Shown here: in pieces, positions 33,010-41,969 of the stretch
How the letters are laid out: every line of letters starts with the position of its first letter
How positions within the stretch are numbered: the first letter of the stretch is position 1
Source of the DNA: an uncultured Clostridia bacterium
GTDB lineage: Bacteria > Bacillota > Clostridia > Christensenellales > UBA1242
Length of the DNA stretch: 64,000 bases
Assembly: GCA_934746515.1 (NCBI GenBank)
Contig: CAKVFH010000003.1
Coordinates: 1-64,000, forward strand
Reading direction: 5' to 3'
Notes under the pieces: generated by a model
The model's input: only the letters and a program-made list of their open reading frames with translations
Databases searched by the model: none
What the model was told of the DNA's origin: nothing
Made by a program: the position numbers and the translations under genes

Positions 33010-34169
33010 GTCTAACAATAATTTTTTGTTTTTTTAAAGGCACATTTATTTTTAAACCTTTCAAAAATTTTAAAATTGCTTTTGCAGATAATGAAGAGCT
33101 AGAGAAAGAGCTTAATCAAAACATTGATGATATTTTGTCGGATATTGATTTATCGGAACTAGATTCAGAATCATTTAATGTTCCGAATGTAAATTTATCG
33201 TTTAAAGATTTTGTTAAATCTGTTTTAGATGGCTCTTATGATTTGAATTACAATTCTTTATTTTCTTACATAAAACAATTGTTTTTGGAAAATTTTAGAA
33301 CTAATTTGCGTTTTTATATTTCACTCTTTATTATTGTAATTTTGTTTGAACTTTTTAAATCTTTTGCTTCACAAAAATTTGGTGATGTGAAGTCATCAAT
33401 AAAAATTATTTTTTCTTTTTTGCTAGCAACAACAATTTTGATTTTTATTAAAAATTCTTTCACTGAAATAAAGGAAGTTGTTGAAGGTCTGTTTTCATTT
33501 TCTAGTATAATTTTTCCAATCTTGATTGGACTGTTGAGTTTGTCTGGGGCGAATAAGTCGGCGAGTGTGTTTAGTTCATTTTCGGTTTTCTTGCTTGAGA
33601 CGGGTTCGTTTTTAATAAACTATGTTTTGCTCCCGCTTGCGCTTTCAATTTTGCTTTTGTCACTTTTTGGTTCTGTTTTTTCAAAAGGCAAGTTTGCAAA
33701 GTTAATTGGTCTTTTTAAACAGATTTTTAAGTATGTGATAATTATCTTCTTTGCGGTCTTTGGTCTTTTGTCAACGGCTAGTTCGATTTTTTCTTCAACG
33801 CATGATGGTATAAATTTAAAACTAACAAAGTTTGCTCTCAAAAATTACATTCCTGTTTTGGGTGGCTATGTTTCGGATGGTTTTGATTTTTTGTTCAGTT
33901 GTTCTGTTCTAATTAAAAATGCAATTGGTCTTTGTTCGATTGTTATCATCATTTTTAAAATTTTGCTGCCTGTTCTTTTTATTGCTGGTGTGTCGCTTGC
34001 ATTTAAACTTTTGTCTGTTGTCACAGGACTTATTGGTGATGGCAGTTTTTGTGATATGTTTGATGATGTGTCAAAATCGTTTGGAAATTTCTTGACGATT
34101 ATTCTTGGTTCATTTTTAATTGTGTTTATTTTTGTGTTTTTGATAATTTTGTCTGTTGGGGTGGTTTGA
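32952..34169 (+). CDS. spoIIIAE: Stage III sporulation protein AE
   Basis: The 405-aa polytopic protein starts with a signal-like hydrophobic stretch (residues 13-35) and an acidic extracytoplasmic stretch (ELEKELNQNIDDILSDIDLSEL), followed by about seven membrane helices. LSLSGANKSASVFSSFSVFLLETGSFLINYVLLPL, and YVSDGFDFLFSCSVLIKNAIG, match SpoIIIAE. Its start overlaps spoIIIAD by 58 bp, with AAAGGTGGTGAT upstream, so translation is probably coupled. Confidence 0.92.
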   Translation: MSNYTSSCKRIDFITIFFLSLTIIFCFFKGTFIFKPFKNFKIAFADNEELEKELNQNIDDILSDIDLSELDSESFNVPNVNLSFKDFVKSVLDGSYDLNYNSLFSYIKQLFLENFRTNLRFYISLFIIVILFELFKSFASQKFGDVKSSIKIIFSFLLATTILIFIKNSFTEIKEVVEGLFSFSSIIFPILIGLLSLSGANKSASVFSSFSVFLLETGSFLINYVLLPLALSILLLSLFGSVFSKGKFAKLIGLFKQIFKYVIIIFFAVFGLLSTASSIFSSTHDGINLKLTKFALKNYIPVLGGYVSDGFDFLFSCSVLIKNAIGLCSIVIIIFKILLPVLFIAGVSLAFKLLSVVTGLIGDGSFCDMFDDVSKSFGNFLTIILGSFLIVFIFVFLIILSVGVV

Positions 34170-34170
34170 T

Positions 34171-34326
34171 GTGATTGAGTTGGTTGTTTTTATAATTTTT
34201 GTAAACATAATTTTCGAAACAATTCAGCTGCTGTGTCCTACTTCAAAACTTGCTGTTTTTGTTAGGTCATCGTTATCAATTTTGGTTATATTTTTGATAT
34301 GCTTGAAAATTAAAAATTATTTATAG
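34171..34326 (+). CDS. spoIIIAF: Miniature SpoIIIAF, membrane part only
   Basis: A 51-aa frame from GTG 34171 to TAG 34326 fills the gap between spoIIIAE and spoIIIAG, with spacing of 1 bp and 12 bp. It reads IELVVFIIFVNIIFETIQLLCPTS, then SSLSILVIFLICLKI: two membrane helices with the N-terminal topology of SpoIIIAF. Normal SpoIIIAF is about 200 aa, with a soluble ring-building domain after the helices. That domain is absent here. The operon position supports the identity; it was too short for routine gene calling. Confidence 0.7.
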   Translation: MIELVVFIIFVNIIFETIQLLCPTSKLAVFVRSSLSILVIFLICLKIKNYL

Positions 34327-34338
34327 GAAGGGTTGGCT

Positions 34339-34896
34339 ATGAAACTAAAAAATATTTTTGTTAATTTTAAAAACAAAATTTCATCTCTTTATTCTAAAAA
34401 TAAAAAACTCTTTGTGTTCACCTGTGTCTTGATTGCGGTGGTTCTTTTATGTTTTTTTGCATTTCCAAAAACTAGCAGTCTCACAAAAACAAAAACCAAA
34501 ACAGAGCAAAACACAAAAAGTTTAAATCAGACAACGGATTATTCAGAAAGGCTGGCAGACAAAATCGAAGAAATGCTTTTGGCGATTGATGAAGTGAAAC
34601 AGGCAAATGTTTTGGTTGTTTGCGAATCGACTGAAATTTATGATTATTTGGAAAACCGAAAGGAGACAACATCTGGGGGTGAAGACAAGTCAACCACTTT
34701 GGAGGAAGATGTTGCTTATGAAAAAGAAGGCTCCAGTTCAACTCCAATTATCATCACAACAAAAATGCCGAAAGTTGTTGGAGTTTGGGTTATTATAAAC
34801 ACAGTTTCGGCTTCGACAAAATTAGCCATAACAAATTCAATAAGTTCGGTTCTAAACATTGATGAAACGAGCATAAGTATATTGCAGGAGCGGTAA
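34339..34896 (+). CDS. spoIIIAG: Stage III sporulation protein AG
   Basis: The 185-aa protein has a membrane helix (residues 24-43, FVFTCVLIAVVLLCFFAF), a Thr/Lys linker, and a ring-building domain with LADKIEEMLLAIDEVKQANVLVVCES and PKVVGVWVIINTVSASTKLAITNSISSVLNI. SpoIIIAG forms the large ring in the intermembrane space. ATG 34339 follows GGAAGGG with six-base spacing; a TTG two codons earlier is in frame. It lies next to spoIIIAH, as usual. Confidence 0.92.
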   Translation: MKLKNIFVNFKNKISSLYSKNKKLFVFTCVLIAVVLLCFFAFPKTSSLTKTKTKTEQNTKSLNQTTDYSERLADKIEEMLLAIDEVKQANVLVVCESTEIYDYLENRKETTSGGEDKSTTLEEDVAYEKEGSSSTPIIITTKMPKVVGVWVIINTVSASTKLAITNSISSVLNIDETSISILQER

Positions 34897-34930
34897 TATG
34901 AAGATTTTATTTTTTAGGGAGGTAAACAAA

Positions 34931-35395
34931 GTGTTAACTAAAAAGAAAAAGATTTTTATCATTTGTGGTATGCTTGTATTGTTGGTGGTAACGGGTTGCT
35001 TAAATTTATTTTTGAAAGCGCCAAAGGAAGAATTGCAAACAACGAGTTCATCAGTGAGTTTGCTCACAAGCTATCGCGCAAGCAAGCTTGAAACAAGAAA
35101 CTCAATGCTTGAAATGTATGACTCTATCATTTCGACATCAAAAGATAGTCAACAAATTATGGAAACCAACGCAAAAATTTCTGACCTTGCAAGCCGCATG
35201 GAAACAGAAACAGTTTTGGAAGGTATGATCATGGCATCTGGTTATGAAGATGTTGTTGTAACAAATGTTGACGATTCATACACAGTCATGGTTAAATCTA
35301 ACGGACTTAATGCTGATGATGTTGCGAAAATTTTGAGCATTCTTGTTAAAGAAACTGGTGTTTCTGCAACCAATGTAAAAATTTCTTCAGTTTAA
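34931..35395 (+). CDS. spoIIIAH: Stage III sporulation protein AH
   Basis: The 154-aa protein has one membrane helix (IFIICGMLVLLVVTGCL) and an extracytoplasmic YscJ/FliF-like domain (ASRMETETVLEGMIMASGYEDVVVTN, and ADDVAKILSILVKETGVSATNVKIS). It binds SpoIIQ from the forespore to form the channel. I prefer GTG 34931, preceded by AGGGAGG, because the protein then begins MLTKKKK as homologues do. An ATG at 34898 with a weaker site is in frame and would add 11 residues. This is the last gene of the operon. Confidence 0.92.
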   Translation: MLTKKKKIFIICGMLVLLVVTGCLNLFLKAPKEELQTTSSSVSLLTSYRASKLETRNSMLEMYDSIISTSKDSQQIMETNAKISDLASRMETETVLEGMIMASGYEDVVVTNVDDSYTVMVKSNGLNADDVAKILSILVKETGVSATNVKISSV

Positions 35396-35503
35396 CTAAA
35401 CACTGTTTCATACAGTAACTAAATAACCACATGTTTAATGCTTAATAGATCAATAAAAATTTAGCGTTTCGCAATTGCGGAAATAATATGTAAATATGTA
35501 AAC

Positions 35504-35555
35504 AAAGAGATTGATTCGGTCGATAAAATTCGATTAAAGGCAATCTCTTTTTCGT
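35504..35555 (+). terminator. Intrinsic terminator of the spoIIIA operon
   Basis: AAAGAGATTG (35504-35513) pairs with CAATCTCTTT (35541-35550), followed by T residues. The rest of the 480-bp gap (35396-35877) is AT-rich, with no gene seen before the next promoter. Confidence 0.85.
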
Positions 35556-35818
35556 TAGCAGTTTTAATGAATAGAAATTAACTTTGATTTGTATTAAAAT
35601 TTTGTCGGTTTGTGGTTTAGATAATTAACTATCCAAATTTAAATGGGTGTTATTAAAACCAAATAATTTTTAAGTTTAATGAATTCGTTTTTATTATTAA
35701 GGAAATTTGGATAAAAATTAGCGGGTGAGTTTGCTTAATAAAACGTTATTGCGCTTGCGTAAAACTAAATTTTTTCTGGTAAATCATAATGTATTTGGCA
35801 ATTTCTTTTAAATAAAAA

Positions 35819-35847
35819 TTGATTTTAGATTTTTTATGTGATATAAT
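35819..35847 (+). promoter_or_regulatory. Promoter of the asp23-nusB-xseAB-recN cluster
   Basis: TTGATT (35819-35824) and TATAAT (35842-35847) with a 17-bp spacer and TG one base before the -10 box. Confidence 0.8.
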
Positions 35848-35877
35848 CGTTTTATAAGTAATAGTGGGAGAGTATCT

Positions 35878-36273
35878 ATGGCTAAAAAAGTTAAAATTGT
35901 TGTTACTGACGAAGATTCATTCAAAGATAATGTTACATATAAAAAGAATGTCGTTATAAGCATTGTTTCTCTTGCAACTCAAGAAATTAGTGGCATTGCT
36001 TCAATCAGCAGAAAATCAGTTTCTATTTTAAAAAGTGCATTCAGCAAAAATATCAATCGTGGAATTATTGTTGATTTTGATGATAATAACAATGTTAAAA
36101 TTGATGTTTTTGTTAATGTTAAGTTTGGTTGTTCTGTTAAAGATGTTGCTTTTAGAGTTCAAGAAAATATCAAATCAAGTGTTGAATCTATGACTGAATA
36201 TAAGGTTGAAGCAGTCAATGTTCATGTTGTTGGTGTAAACTTTTCTGAAATTGAAAGTGATTTTGTAAGTTAG
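35878..36273 (+). CDS. Asp23/Gls24 family envelope stress protein (YqhY-like)
   Basis: The 131-aa protein has the Asp23 fold: VTYKKNVVISIVSLATQEISGIASIS, then RGIIVDFDDNNNVKIDVFVNVKFGCSVKDVAFRVQENIKSSVESMTEYKVEAVNVHVVGV. Family members are abundant envelope-associated proteins; B. subtilis YqhY is encoded just before nusB and affects acetyl-CoA carboxylase. The GGGAG site precedes the start. One unknown gene separates it from nusB here. Confidence 0.92.
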   Translation: MAKKVKIVVTDEDSFKDNVTYKKNVVISIVSLATQEISGIASISRKSVSILKSAFSKNINRGIIVDFDDNNNVKIDVFVNVKFGCSVKDVAFRVQENIKSSVESMTEYKVEAVNVHVVGVNFSEIESDFVS

Positions 36274-36281
36274 AGAGTGAA

Positions 36282-37247
36282 ATGGAAAATTTAACGAATG
36301 AGCAAATTGTAGATATTATAAATTTTTATAAGTTGTGTGGAATTTCCGAAGATATGTATCTGTCACAAGATGGAGTGAAAGATTTGTTTTCGCTTTTAGG
36401 TATTGTGCCAGAGTATGATGAAGACGGAAATCGTTTGCCAACGGTTTATGAACAGCTATCAATTGCGCCAAAATTTCGCGACGGAAAGGAAGTTCCGATT
36501 GTTTTTTCAATAAAACATAAGGTTTCTAAAATAGGCAAATCACCAAAGATTGATAGTACAAGTTTCAAGTATGTTGGTGAAAAAGAATCTGTTAATGATA
36601 AAGCCATCTTAAACAGATTCAAACAAGATTATTTTAGTGCTATTTCAAATGGAAATATGGTGGAAGCGACAAGACTTTATGACCTTATTGACATGATGAC
36701 TGGCGGAAAAGCAGACTTTTTTATTGGCGTGCAATACAATTGCGTTAAATTTTACAAAAAGATGCAAAAGCAACTTTTGATTGATATGTTTGCAAACTTT
36801 GTTATTTTGATGATTTTATCAAAAAAACAGATTATAAAAGAAGGACTTATAAAATTTGACAAACTATATAAATCGTTCGTTGAGCATGAGTTAAAGAATG
36901 GCAATTTCGGTTTGGTTGGCGGGAAAGAAACAAAAATTCCACAAATCAGTTCTATTTCTGTTTCGATTGACGATAATTATAATGTCAATAAAATAAGTGT
37001 TAAAGCCACCGCAAAACCTAAAAAAGATAATGGCGAAGTGAAGCAGATAAACACTCAAAGTTTAAGTGAAAGTTTTGAGAAAAAATCTGAAGGTGGTTTT
37101 ATAAATTTAATCAAATCAAAAGTTACAAGCAAAATAAATAAAATTAAAGATAGTCTTTCTGAAAAGCAAATAGTTGATGCCGAAAAGAAAGATGATATAA
37201 ATTTAATCAAGTCTGAAAAGACACTAAATATTTTAGAAAACGATTAG
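36282..37247 (+). CDS. Protein of unknown function between asp23-like and nusB
   Basis: The 321-aa protein has no family I recognise. Residues 1-230 look globular, with alternating charged helices (FDKLYKSFVEHELKNGNFG) and a hydrophobic stretch near 170-182 (IDMFANFVILMILSKK). Residues 230-321 are lysine and serine rich, probably unstructured. No signal peptide. It lies 8 bp after the Asp23 gene and 9 bp before nusB, so it is an operon member. It is not part of the standard Firmicute order at this point. Confidence 0.7.
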   Translation: MENLTNEQIVDIINFYKLCGISEDMYLSQDGVKDLFSLLGIVPEYDEDGNRLPTVYEQLSIAPKFRDGKEVPIVFSIKHKVSKIGKSPKIDSTSFKYVGEKESVNDKAILNRFKQDYFSAISNGNMVEATRLYDLIDMMTGGKADFFIGVQYNCVKFYKKMQKQLLIDMFANFVILMILSKKQIIKEGLIKFDKLYKSFVEHELKNGNFGLVGGKETKIPQISSISVSIDDNYNVNKISVKATAKPKKDNGEVKQINTQSLSESFEKKSEGGFINLIKSKVTSKINKIKDSLSEKQIVDAEKKDDINLIKSEKTLNILEND

Positions 37248-37256
37248 GAGATTATT

Positions 37257-37643
37257 ATGAGTAGACGCGATGCGCGCGATGTTGCATTCAAATTGATTTT
37301 TTCATACATTTTTGATAATGAAAAAAATGTTGAAGCTTTGGAAGAATATACTGCTGAATGTGACGGCGATGACAAGGCTTATATAAATGAAGTTTATAAT
37401 GGTGTGATTGCGCACTTCGATGAACTTATGGATGATGTTAAAAACAACGCTGAAAAGTTTGATGTAAACAGAATTTTTAAAACTGATCTTGCTGCAATAG
37501 TGTTAGCGCTTTATGAAATTAAATATATGTCAAGCATTCCATATAAAGTTAGTGTTGACGAAGCAATTTCGCTTGGACATAAATACTCAACTGAAAAAAG
37601 CGGAAAATATATTAACGGAATTTTGTCTAAATTTGCGAGGTAA
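37257..37643 (+). CDS. nusB: Transcription antitermination protein NusB
   Basis: The 128-aa all-helical protein binds boxA RNA with S10 in rRNA antitermination. RRDARDVAFKLIFSYIF and FDVNRIFKTDLAAIVLALYEIKYMSSIPYKVSVDEAISLGHKYSTEKSGKYINGILSKF match the family. RBS AGGAG; it is followed after 2 bp by xseA. Confidence 0.96.
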   Translation: MSRRDARDVAFKLIFSYIFDNEKNVEALEEYTAECDGDDKAYINEVYNGVIAHFDELMDDVKNNAEKFDVNRIFKTDLAAIVLALYEIKYMSSIPYKVSVDEAISLGHKYSTEKSGKYINGILSKFAR

Positions 37644-37645
37644 AC

Positions 37646-38833
37646 ATGAAAACTTTAACCTTGTCAATTTTGCAATTTAACACTTTCGTTAAAAATATTT
37701 TGGACGCTGAAGAGTTTTTGTCAAACATTTCTGTGTTTGGCGAAGTTACAAACTACAAGGTTTCTGGCGGCAATGCCTATTTTGATTTGAAAGACGAAAA
37801 TGCAATGCTTTCTTGTGTCAAGTTTGGCGCTGGTGATCTTGACATTAAAAACGGCGATCTAATAACGGTTTTTGGCAAAGTTAATTTTTATGTTAAGTCT
37901 GGAAGACTTAATTTTATTGTAAGCAGAACTCAAGCTTATGGTTTGGGCGATTTATATCAAAGATTTTTGGAACTGAAAAACCGTCTTGAAAAGGAAGGTT
38001 TTTTTGCCGAAGAAATCAAAAAACCTATTCCGCAACACGCGAAGAGAATTGGTGTTGTAACCAGCGAGACTGGCGCTGTTATTCGTGATATTATAAATGT
38101 TACAAAGAAGAAAAATAAACACACAGACATTGTGGTTTATCCTTCAAAAGTTCAGGGTGTTGGTGCAGAAGATGAGCTTGTTTGTGGCATAAACTATTTT
38201 AACACAAGAGACGATGTTGATGTTATTATTGTTGCGCGTGGCGGTGGTTCGCTTGAAGATTTAGCGCCTTTTAATACCGAAAAAATTGTTAAAGCAATTT
38301 ATGCTTCAAATTTGCCAATTATTTCTGCTGTTGGGCATGAAACCGATTTCACTCTTTGTGATTTTGCATCAGACTTGAGAGTTCCAACTCCATCTGTTGC
38401 TGCTGAAGTTGCTGTTTTTGATGAAGGAAAAGAACTTGAAAATATTTTAGCAATAAACAGGCTCTTATATGCTGACATTATTTCAAAACTCAAAAATTTC
38501 AAAAACAATTTAAAAACTGATAATGAGCTAATTTCAAAAGGCATGATGATTAGAGTTTCCGACTCAAAAACAAAACTTTTTGGTAGTGTAAATCAGATAA
38601 AGTCACAGATAGATTTAAGATTTCAAAATCAAACAAACAAACTTAACAACATGATAAGTGTTTTGACAAAACTGAACCCACTTGAAGTTTTGAAAAACGG
38701 ATACGCTTTTGTCGAGAAAAACGACAAAAAAGTGTCGTCAGTGGCTTCACTTGATGTTGGTGATGAAATCAAAATTTCATTTTATGATGGAGAAATCAAA
38801 GCAAATGTAAGCAAAAAGGAGAGTAAAAAATGA
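37646..38833 (+). CDS. xseA: Exodeoxyribonuclease VII large subunit
   Basis: The 395-aa subunit has the N-terminal OB fold (VFGEVTNYKVSGGNAYFDLKDENAMLSCVKF) and the catalytic domain: RIGVVTSETGAVIRDI, VDVIIVARGGGSLEDLAPFNTEKIV and AVGHETDFTLCDFASDLRVPTPSVAAE, then a coiled coil. ExoVII degrades single-stranded DNA to oligonucleotides. It shares an ATGA overlap with xseB. Confidence 0.96.
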   Translation: MKTLTLSILQFNTFVKNILDAEEFLSNISVFGEVTNYKVSGGNAYFDLKDENAMLSCVKFGAGDLDIKNGDLITVFGKVNFYVKSGRLNFIVSRTQAYGLGDLYQRFLELKNRLEKEGFFAEEIKKPIPQHAKRIGVVTSETGAVIRDIINVTKKKNKHTDIVVYPSKVQGVGAEDELVCGINYFNTRDDVDVIIVARGGGSLEDLAPFNTEKIVKAIYASNLPIISAVGHETDFTLCDFASDLRVPTPSVAAEVAVFDEGKELENILAINRLLYADIISKLKNFKNNLKTDNELISKGMMIRVSDSKTKLFGSVNQIKSQIDLRFQNQTNKLNNMISVLTKLNPLEVLKNGYAFVEKNDKKVSSVASLDVGDEIKISFYDGEIKANVSKKESKK

Positions 38834-39048
38834 CATTTGAAGAATCTTTTGCAAAACTTGAAAATATAAAAGCTTCACTTGAAGATCCAGAAACCAGTTT
38901 TGATGAAGCATTAAAGCTTTATGGCGAAAGTGTTCAGTGGACAAAAAACTGCTTGGATATTTTGAATGAATGTGAAGGAAAAATTACTGCGATCAAGTCT
39001 GAAATTGACGGGCTTGTTGAAAAACCATTAGATGTAACAGAGGAATAA
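38830..39048 (+). CDS. xseB: Exodeoxyribonuclease VII small subunit
   Basis: The 72-aa helical protein reads TFEESFAKLENIKASLEDPETSFDEALKLYGESVQW, the XseB pattern. Several copies wrap the coiled coil of XseA. It overlaps xseA by 4 bp and is followed by recN after 2 bp; ispA, dxs and argR, which usually lie between, are absent. Confidence 0.95.
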   Translation: MTFEESFAKLENIKASLEDPETSFDEALKLYGESVQWTKNCLDILNECEGKITAIKSEIDGLVEKPLDVTEE

Positions 39049-39050
39049 AA

Positions 39051-40730
39051 ATGCTTCAAAGTTTGACAATAAAAAACATAGCATTGATTGATGATTTAAC
39101 CATTGAACTTGGTGACGGATTCAATGTTTTGACAGGTGAAACTGGTGCCGGTAAATCTTTAATTATTGATTCACTGGCTCTTTTGCTTGGCGAAAAGGCT
39201 GACAAAAGTTTGATTTCGTATGGCACTGATTTTGCAAGTGTTGAAGCAGTGTTTCAAACAGATTCTGAAGAAGTTTTATCGAAACTTGAAGAACTTGGTC
39301 TTGAAAGAGAAAATACAATCATAATTTTCAGAAAGCTGACGCTTGACGGAAAAAATGAATGCAGAGTAAATGGCAAATCTTTCACACTTTCAATGCTAAA
39401 AATGATAACCTCACCTCTCATGGATTTACATGGACAATTTCAGCATCAGGAACTTTTGAAAGAATCTTCACAATTAAAAACTCTTGATGCTTTCGGTTCA
39501 AAAGAGATAGCAAAAATTAAGTTCGAATTTAGAGATTTGTTCTATAAACTTAAACAAGTAAAAAAACAACTTGCAAGCTATAACTTTGATAGCAAAGACA
39601 GAGAAAAACTTTTGGATATGTATGCTTATCAAATAAATGAAATTGAAGAAGCACACTTTGTTCCGGGTGAAGAAGAAGAGCTTAAAGAGTTTAGAGTCAA
39701 GGTTCTCAATCAAGAAAAAATTATAGATTCACTAAAGTGTGCAGGATCTTATTTTGGCGATAGTGGAATTTCTTATCAAGTGAAAAGGCTTGAGCGTGAG
39801 TTTGAAAATGTTGTAAAGTATCTTCCAGAAAAGCAAGAGCTTATGGATAGGATTTCTTCAGTTAAATATGAAATTGAAGATATTGGCGAAGAAATTGAAA
39901 GCGCTGGCGAATCGCTTTATTTTGATGAATATTCTGCGGCAGAAAACGAAAAAAGACTTGATTTGTTATCGTCACTCAAAAAGAAATACGGGTCAAATAT
40001 AGACGAGATTAACGCATATCTTGAAAACATAAAAACCGAATATGAAAAGCTTGTAAATTCTGCAGAGATTGTTGAAAAACTTGAAAAAGAACGCGAAAAC
40101 CTGATTGAATGTTTGAAACTTAAAGCGCAAGAACTTTCTGCTGTCAGAAAAAAATATGCTTTAGATTTCACGCAGAAAGTCAAAGAAAATCTTGCAGAAC
40201 TTTCAATGCGCAGTGCAAAATTTGAAATTGAGTTTAATGAAGCAGATGAAAACACTTGTGATGAAACAGGTTTTGATAAAATTGAATTTATGTTTACAGC
40301 AAACTCTGGTCAACCACTCAAACCACTTAACAAAGTTGCCAGTGGTGGTGAAATGAGCCGATTTATGCTTGCTGTTAAAAATGTTACAGCAGATATTGTT
40401 TCTGTTGACACAATGATTTTTGACGAAATTGACACCGGTATCAGCGGAGACACAGCCAATGCACTTGCAGTGAAACTTGCCACAATTGGCAGAAAACATC
40501 AAGTTATTTGTGTAACTCATCTGGCGCAGGTTGCAAGTTTTGGTTCAACACATTTCTTTATTTCTAAATTTGAAGAAAATGGAAAGACAAAAACAAAACT
40601 TGAACTTTTGAACAGCGATAGGAGAGTTCAGGAAATTGCAAGACTTATCGGCGGAAATATTTCAGACTTTTCATTGAATCACGCAAAGCTTATGCTTGAA
40701 GCCGGCAATAAATTTAATCAAAATTCTTAA
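39051..40730 (+). CDS. recN: DNA repair protein RecN
   Basis: The 559-aa SMC-like ATPase acts in double-strand break repair. Walker A is GETGAGKS (29-36). MDLHGQFQHQELL is the Q-loop region, a coiled coil spans roughly 150-380, and the C-terminal head holds VASGGEMSRFMLA (ABC signature) and MIFDEIDTGISGDTA (Walker B). The C-terminus is complete. A terminator follows, whose loop contains the spoIVB start codon. Confidence 0.97.
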   Translation: MLQSLTIKNIALIDDLTIELGDGFNVLTGETGAGKSLIIDSLALLLGEKADKSLISYGTDFASVEAVFQTDSEEVLSKLEELGLERENTIIIFRKLTLDGKNECRVNGKSFTLSMLKMITSPLMDLHGQFQHQELLKESSQLKTLDAFGSKEIAKIKFEFRDLFYKLKQVKKQLASYNFDSKDREKLLDMYAYQINEIEEAHFVPGEEEELKEFRVKVLNQEKIIDSLKCAGSYFGDSGISYQVKRLEREFENVVKYLPEKQELMDRISSVKYEIEDIGEEIESAGESLYFDEYSAAENEKRLDLLSSLKKKYGSNIDEINAYLENIKTEYEKLVNSAEIVEKLEKERENLIECLKLKAQELSAVRKKYALDFTQKVKENLAELSMRSAKFEIEFNEADENTCDETGFDKIEFMFTANSGQPLKPLNKVASGGEMSRFMLAVKNVTADIVSVDTMIFDEIDTGISGDTANALAVKLATIGRKHQVICVTHLAQVASFGSTHFFISKFEENGKTKTKLELLNSDRRVQEIARLIGGNISDFSLNHAKLMLEAGNKFNQNS

Positions 40731-40771
40731 TATAAATTAAATATATATTACATAAATTTTGAAATAAAAAG

Positions 40772-40800
40772 AAAACTACTTAATATGAGTAGTTTTTTTT
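40772..40800 (+). terminator. recN terminator; its loop holds the spoIVB start codon
   Basis: AAAACTACT (40772-40780) pairs with AGTAGTTTT (40788-40796), followed by further T residues. The seven-base loop TAATATG contains the ATG (40785-40787) of spoIVB. Confidence 0.85.
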
Positions 40801-41924
40801 CTTCAGACAATAAATCATCACAAAATCTGTTGAAACGAATTTTTGTGGTTTTGACAATTGTTTTGGTTTCAATATTCACTGTTATAAATCCTATTTCAGT
40901 AAAGGTAACCGAATCGAAACTATGCAGTGTTTCATACGCGTCAAGCGCACCTAGCATTAAAGATTTTTTCAAATCGCTTTTTAGAAAAAAAGACAAGTCG
41001 CCAGTTTTAAACGAGAAAGTTAAAGTGTATCTTGGTGGCTATCCGCTGGGTTTCACATTTAAGTGCAATGGTGTTTTGGTTGTTGCAATTTCAAATGACA
41101 ACACAACAAACCTTGTTGAAGGTGATATAATTAAAAAGATTGAAGACTATGATGTTTGCAGTTTGGAGAATATTTCTGAAATTTTGAATGAAAAAATAAC
41201 AAATAAAGATTTGGTTAATTTGACGATATTGAGAAAAAATGAAGAAGCCAAAGCGAGTTTAAAACCAATGTTTGACAGCGCTACTGGAAAATATAAACTG
41301 GGGCTTTGGATTCGTGACGATGCTGCCGGCGTGGGAACGCTCACTTATGTGCGAAAGGATAACTTGAGATTTGGCGCGCTGGGACATCCAGTTTGCGATA
41401 TTGACACCGGCTCAATGATGCCAGTGTCTTCAGGTAGCATTTTTAAATGTAATGTGGTTGGCTACAAAAAAGGCGCAAAGGGCAATCCTGGTGAACTTAA
41501 AGGTTTGTTTTTGCGAAACGGCAGTATTTTTGGATCGCTTGATAAAAACATTAAGTGTGGAGTTTATGGAACTTTTAATCAAGAAAGATTAGATTTTGTT
41601 TCAGAGAGAGAAGTTGAAGTTGCAGACAGACATGAAATAAAGAGTGGCAAGGCAACAATTAGATGCACTATTGACGGCTATGAACCACAGGACTACGAGA
41701 TTGAAATTGTGAAAACATATTTTCAATCTGGAAATGACACAAAGAGCATGTTTATCAGAGTTACTGATAAAAATCTTTTGGAGAGAACTGGTGGCATCGT
41801 TCAAGGCATGAGCGGAAGCCCAATCATACAAAATGGAAAACTTGTCGGAGCGGTTACGCATGTCTTTGTTTCAGATCCAACAAAAGGCTATGGCATTTTT
41901 GCTGATTTAATGATAAATGAATAG
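40785..41924 (+). CDS. spoIVB: SpoIVB peptidase (S55 family)
   Basis: The 379-aa forespore protease activates pro-sigma-K processing by cutting SpoIVFA. It has an N-terminal membrane helix (residues about 16-36), a PDZ domain (LGFTFKCNGVLVVAI through VNLTIL), then the S55 domain with LGHPVCD (H201) and GIVQGMSGSP (catalytic Ser, S345 the likely one). The ATG 40785 lacks a ribosome site and sits in the recN terminator loop. A TTG at 40830 is an alternative start. recN-spoIVB order is classical. Confidence 0.93.
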   Translation: MSSFFSSDNKSSQNLLKRIFVVLTIVLVSIFTVINPISVKVTESKLCSVSYASSAPSIKDFFKSLFRKKDKSPVLNEKVKVYLGGYPLGFTFKCNGVLVVAISNDNTTNLVEGDIIKKIEDYDVCSLENISEILNEKITNKDLVNLTILRKNEEAKASLKPMFDSATGKYKLGLWIRDDAAGVGTLTYVRKDNLRFGALGHPVCDIDTGSMMPVSSGSIFKCNVVGYKKGAKGNPGELKGLFLRNGSIFGSLDKNIKCGVYGTFNQERLDFVSEREVEVADRHEIKSGKATIRCTIDGYEPQDYEIEIVKTYFQSGNDTKSMFIRVTDKNLLERTGGIVQGMSGSPIIQNGKLVGAVTHVFVSDPTKGYGIFADLMINE

Positions 41925-41969
41925 TTCTGAATAAAATATTCAATATTATTCAAAAATAAACAAAAACAA

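Noticed and set aside
41931..41945. Short TGAATA/TATTCA hairpin after spoIVB as a terminator
   Set aside because: Only six A/T-rich pairs with a three-base loop and no T-run.
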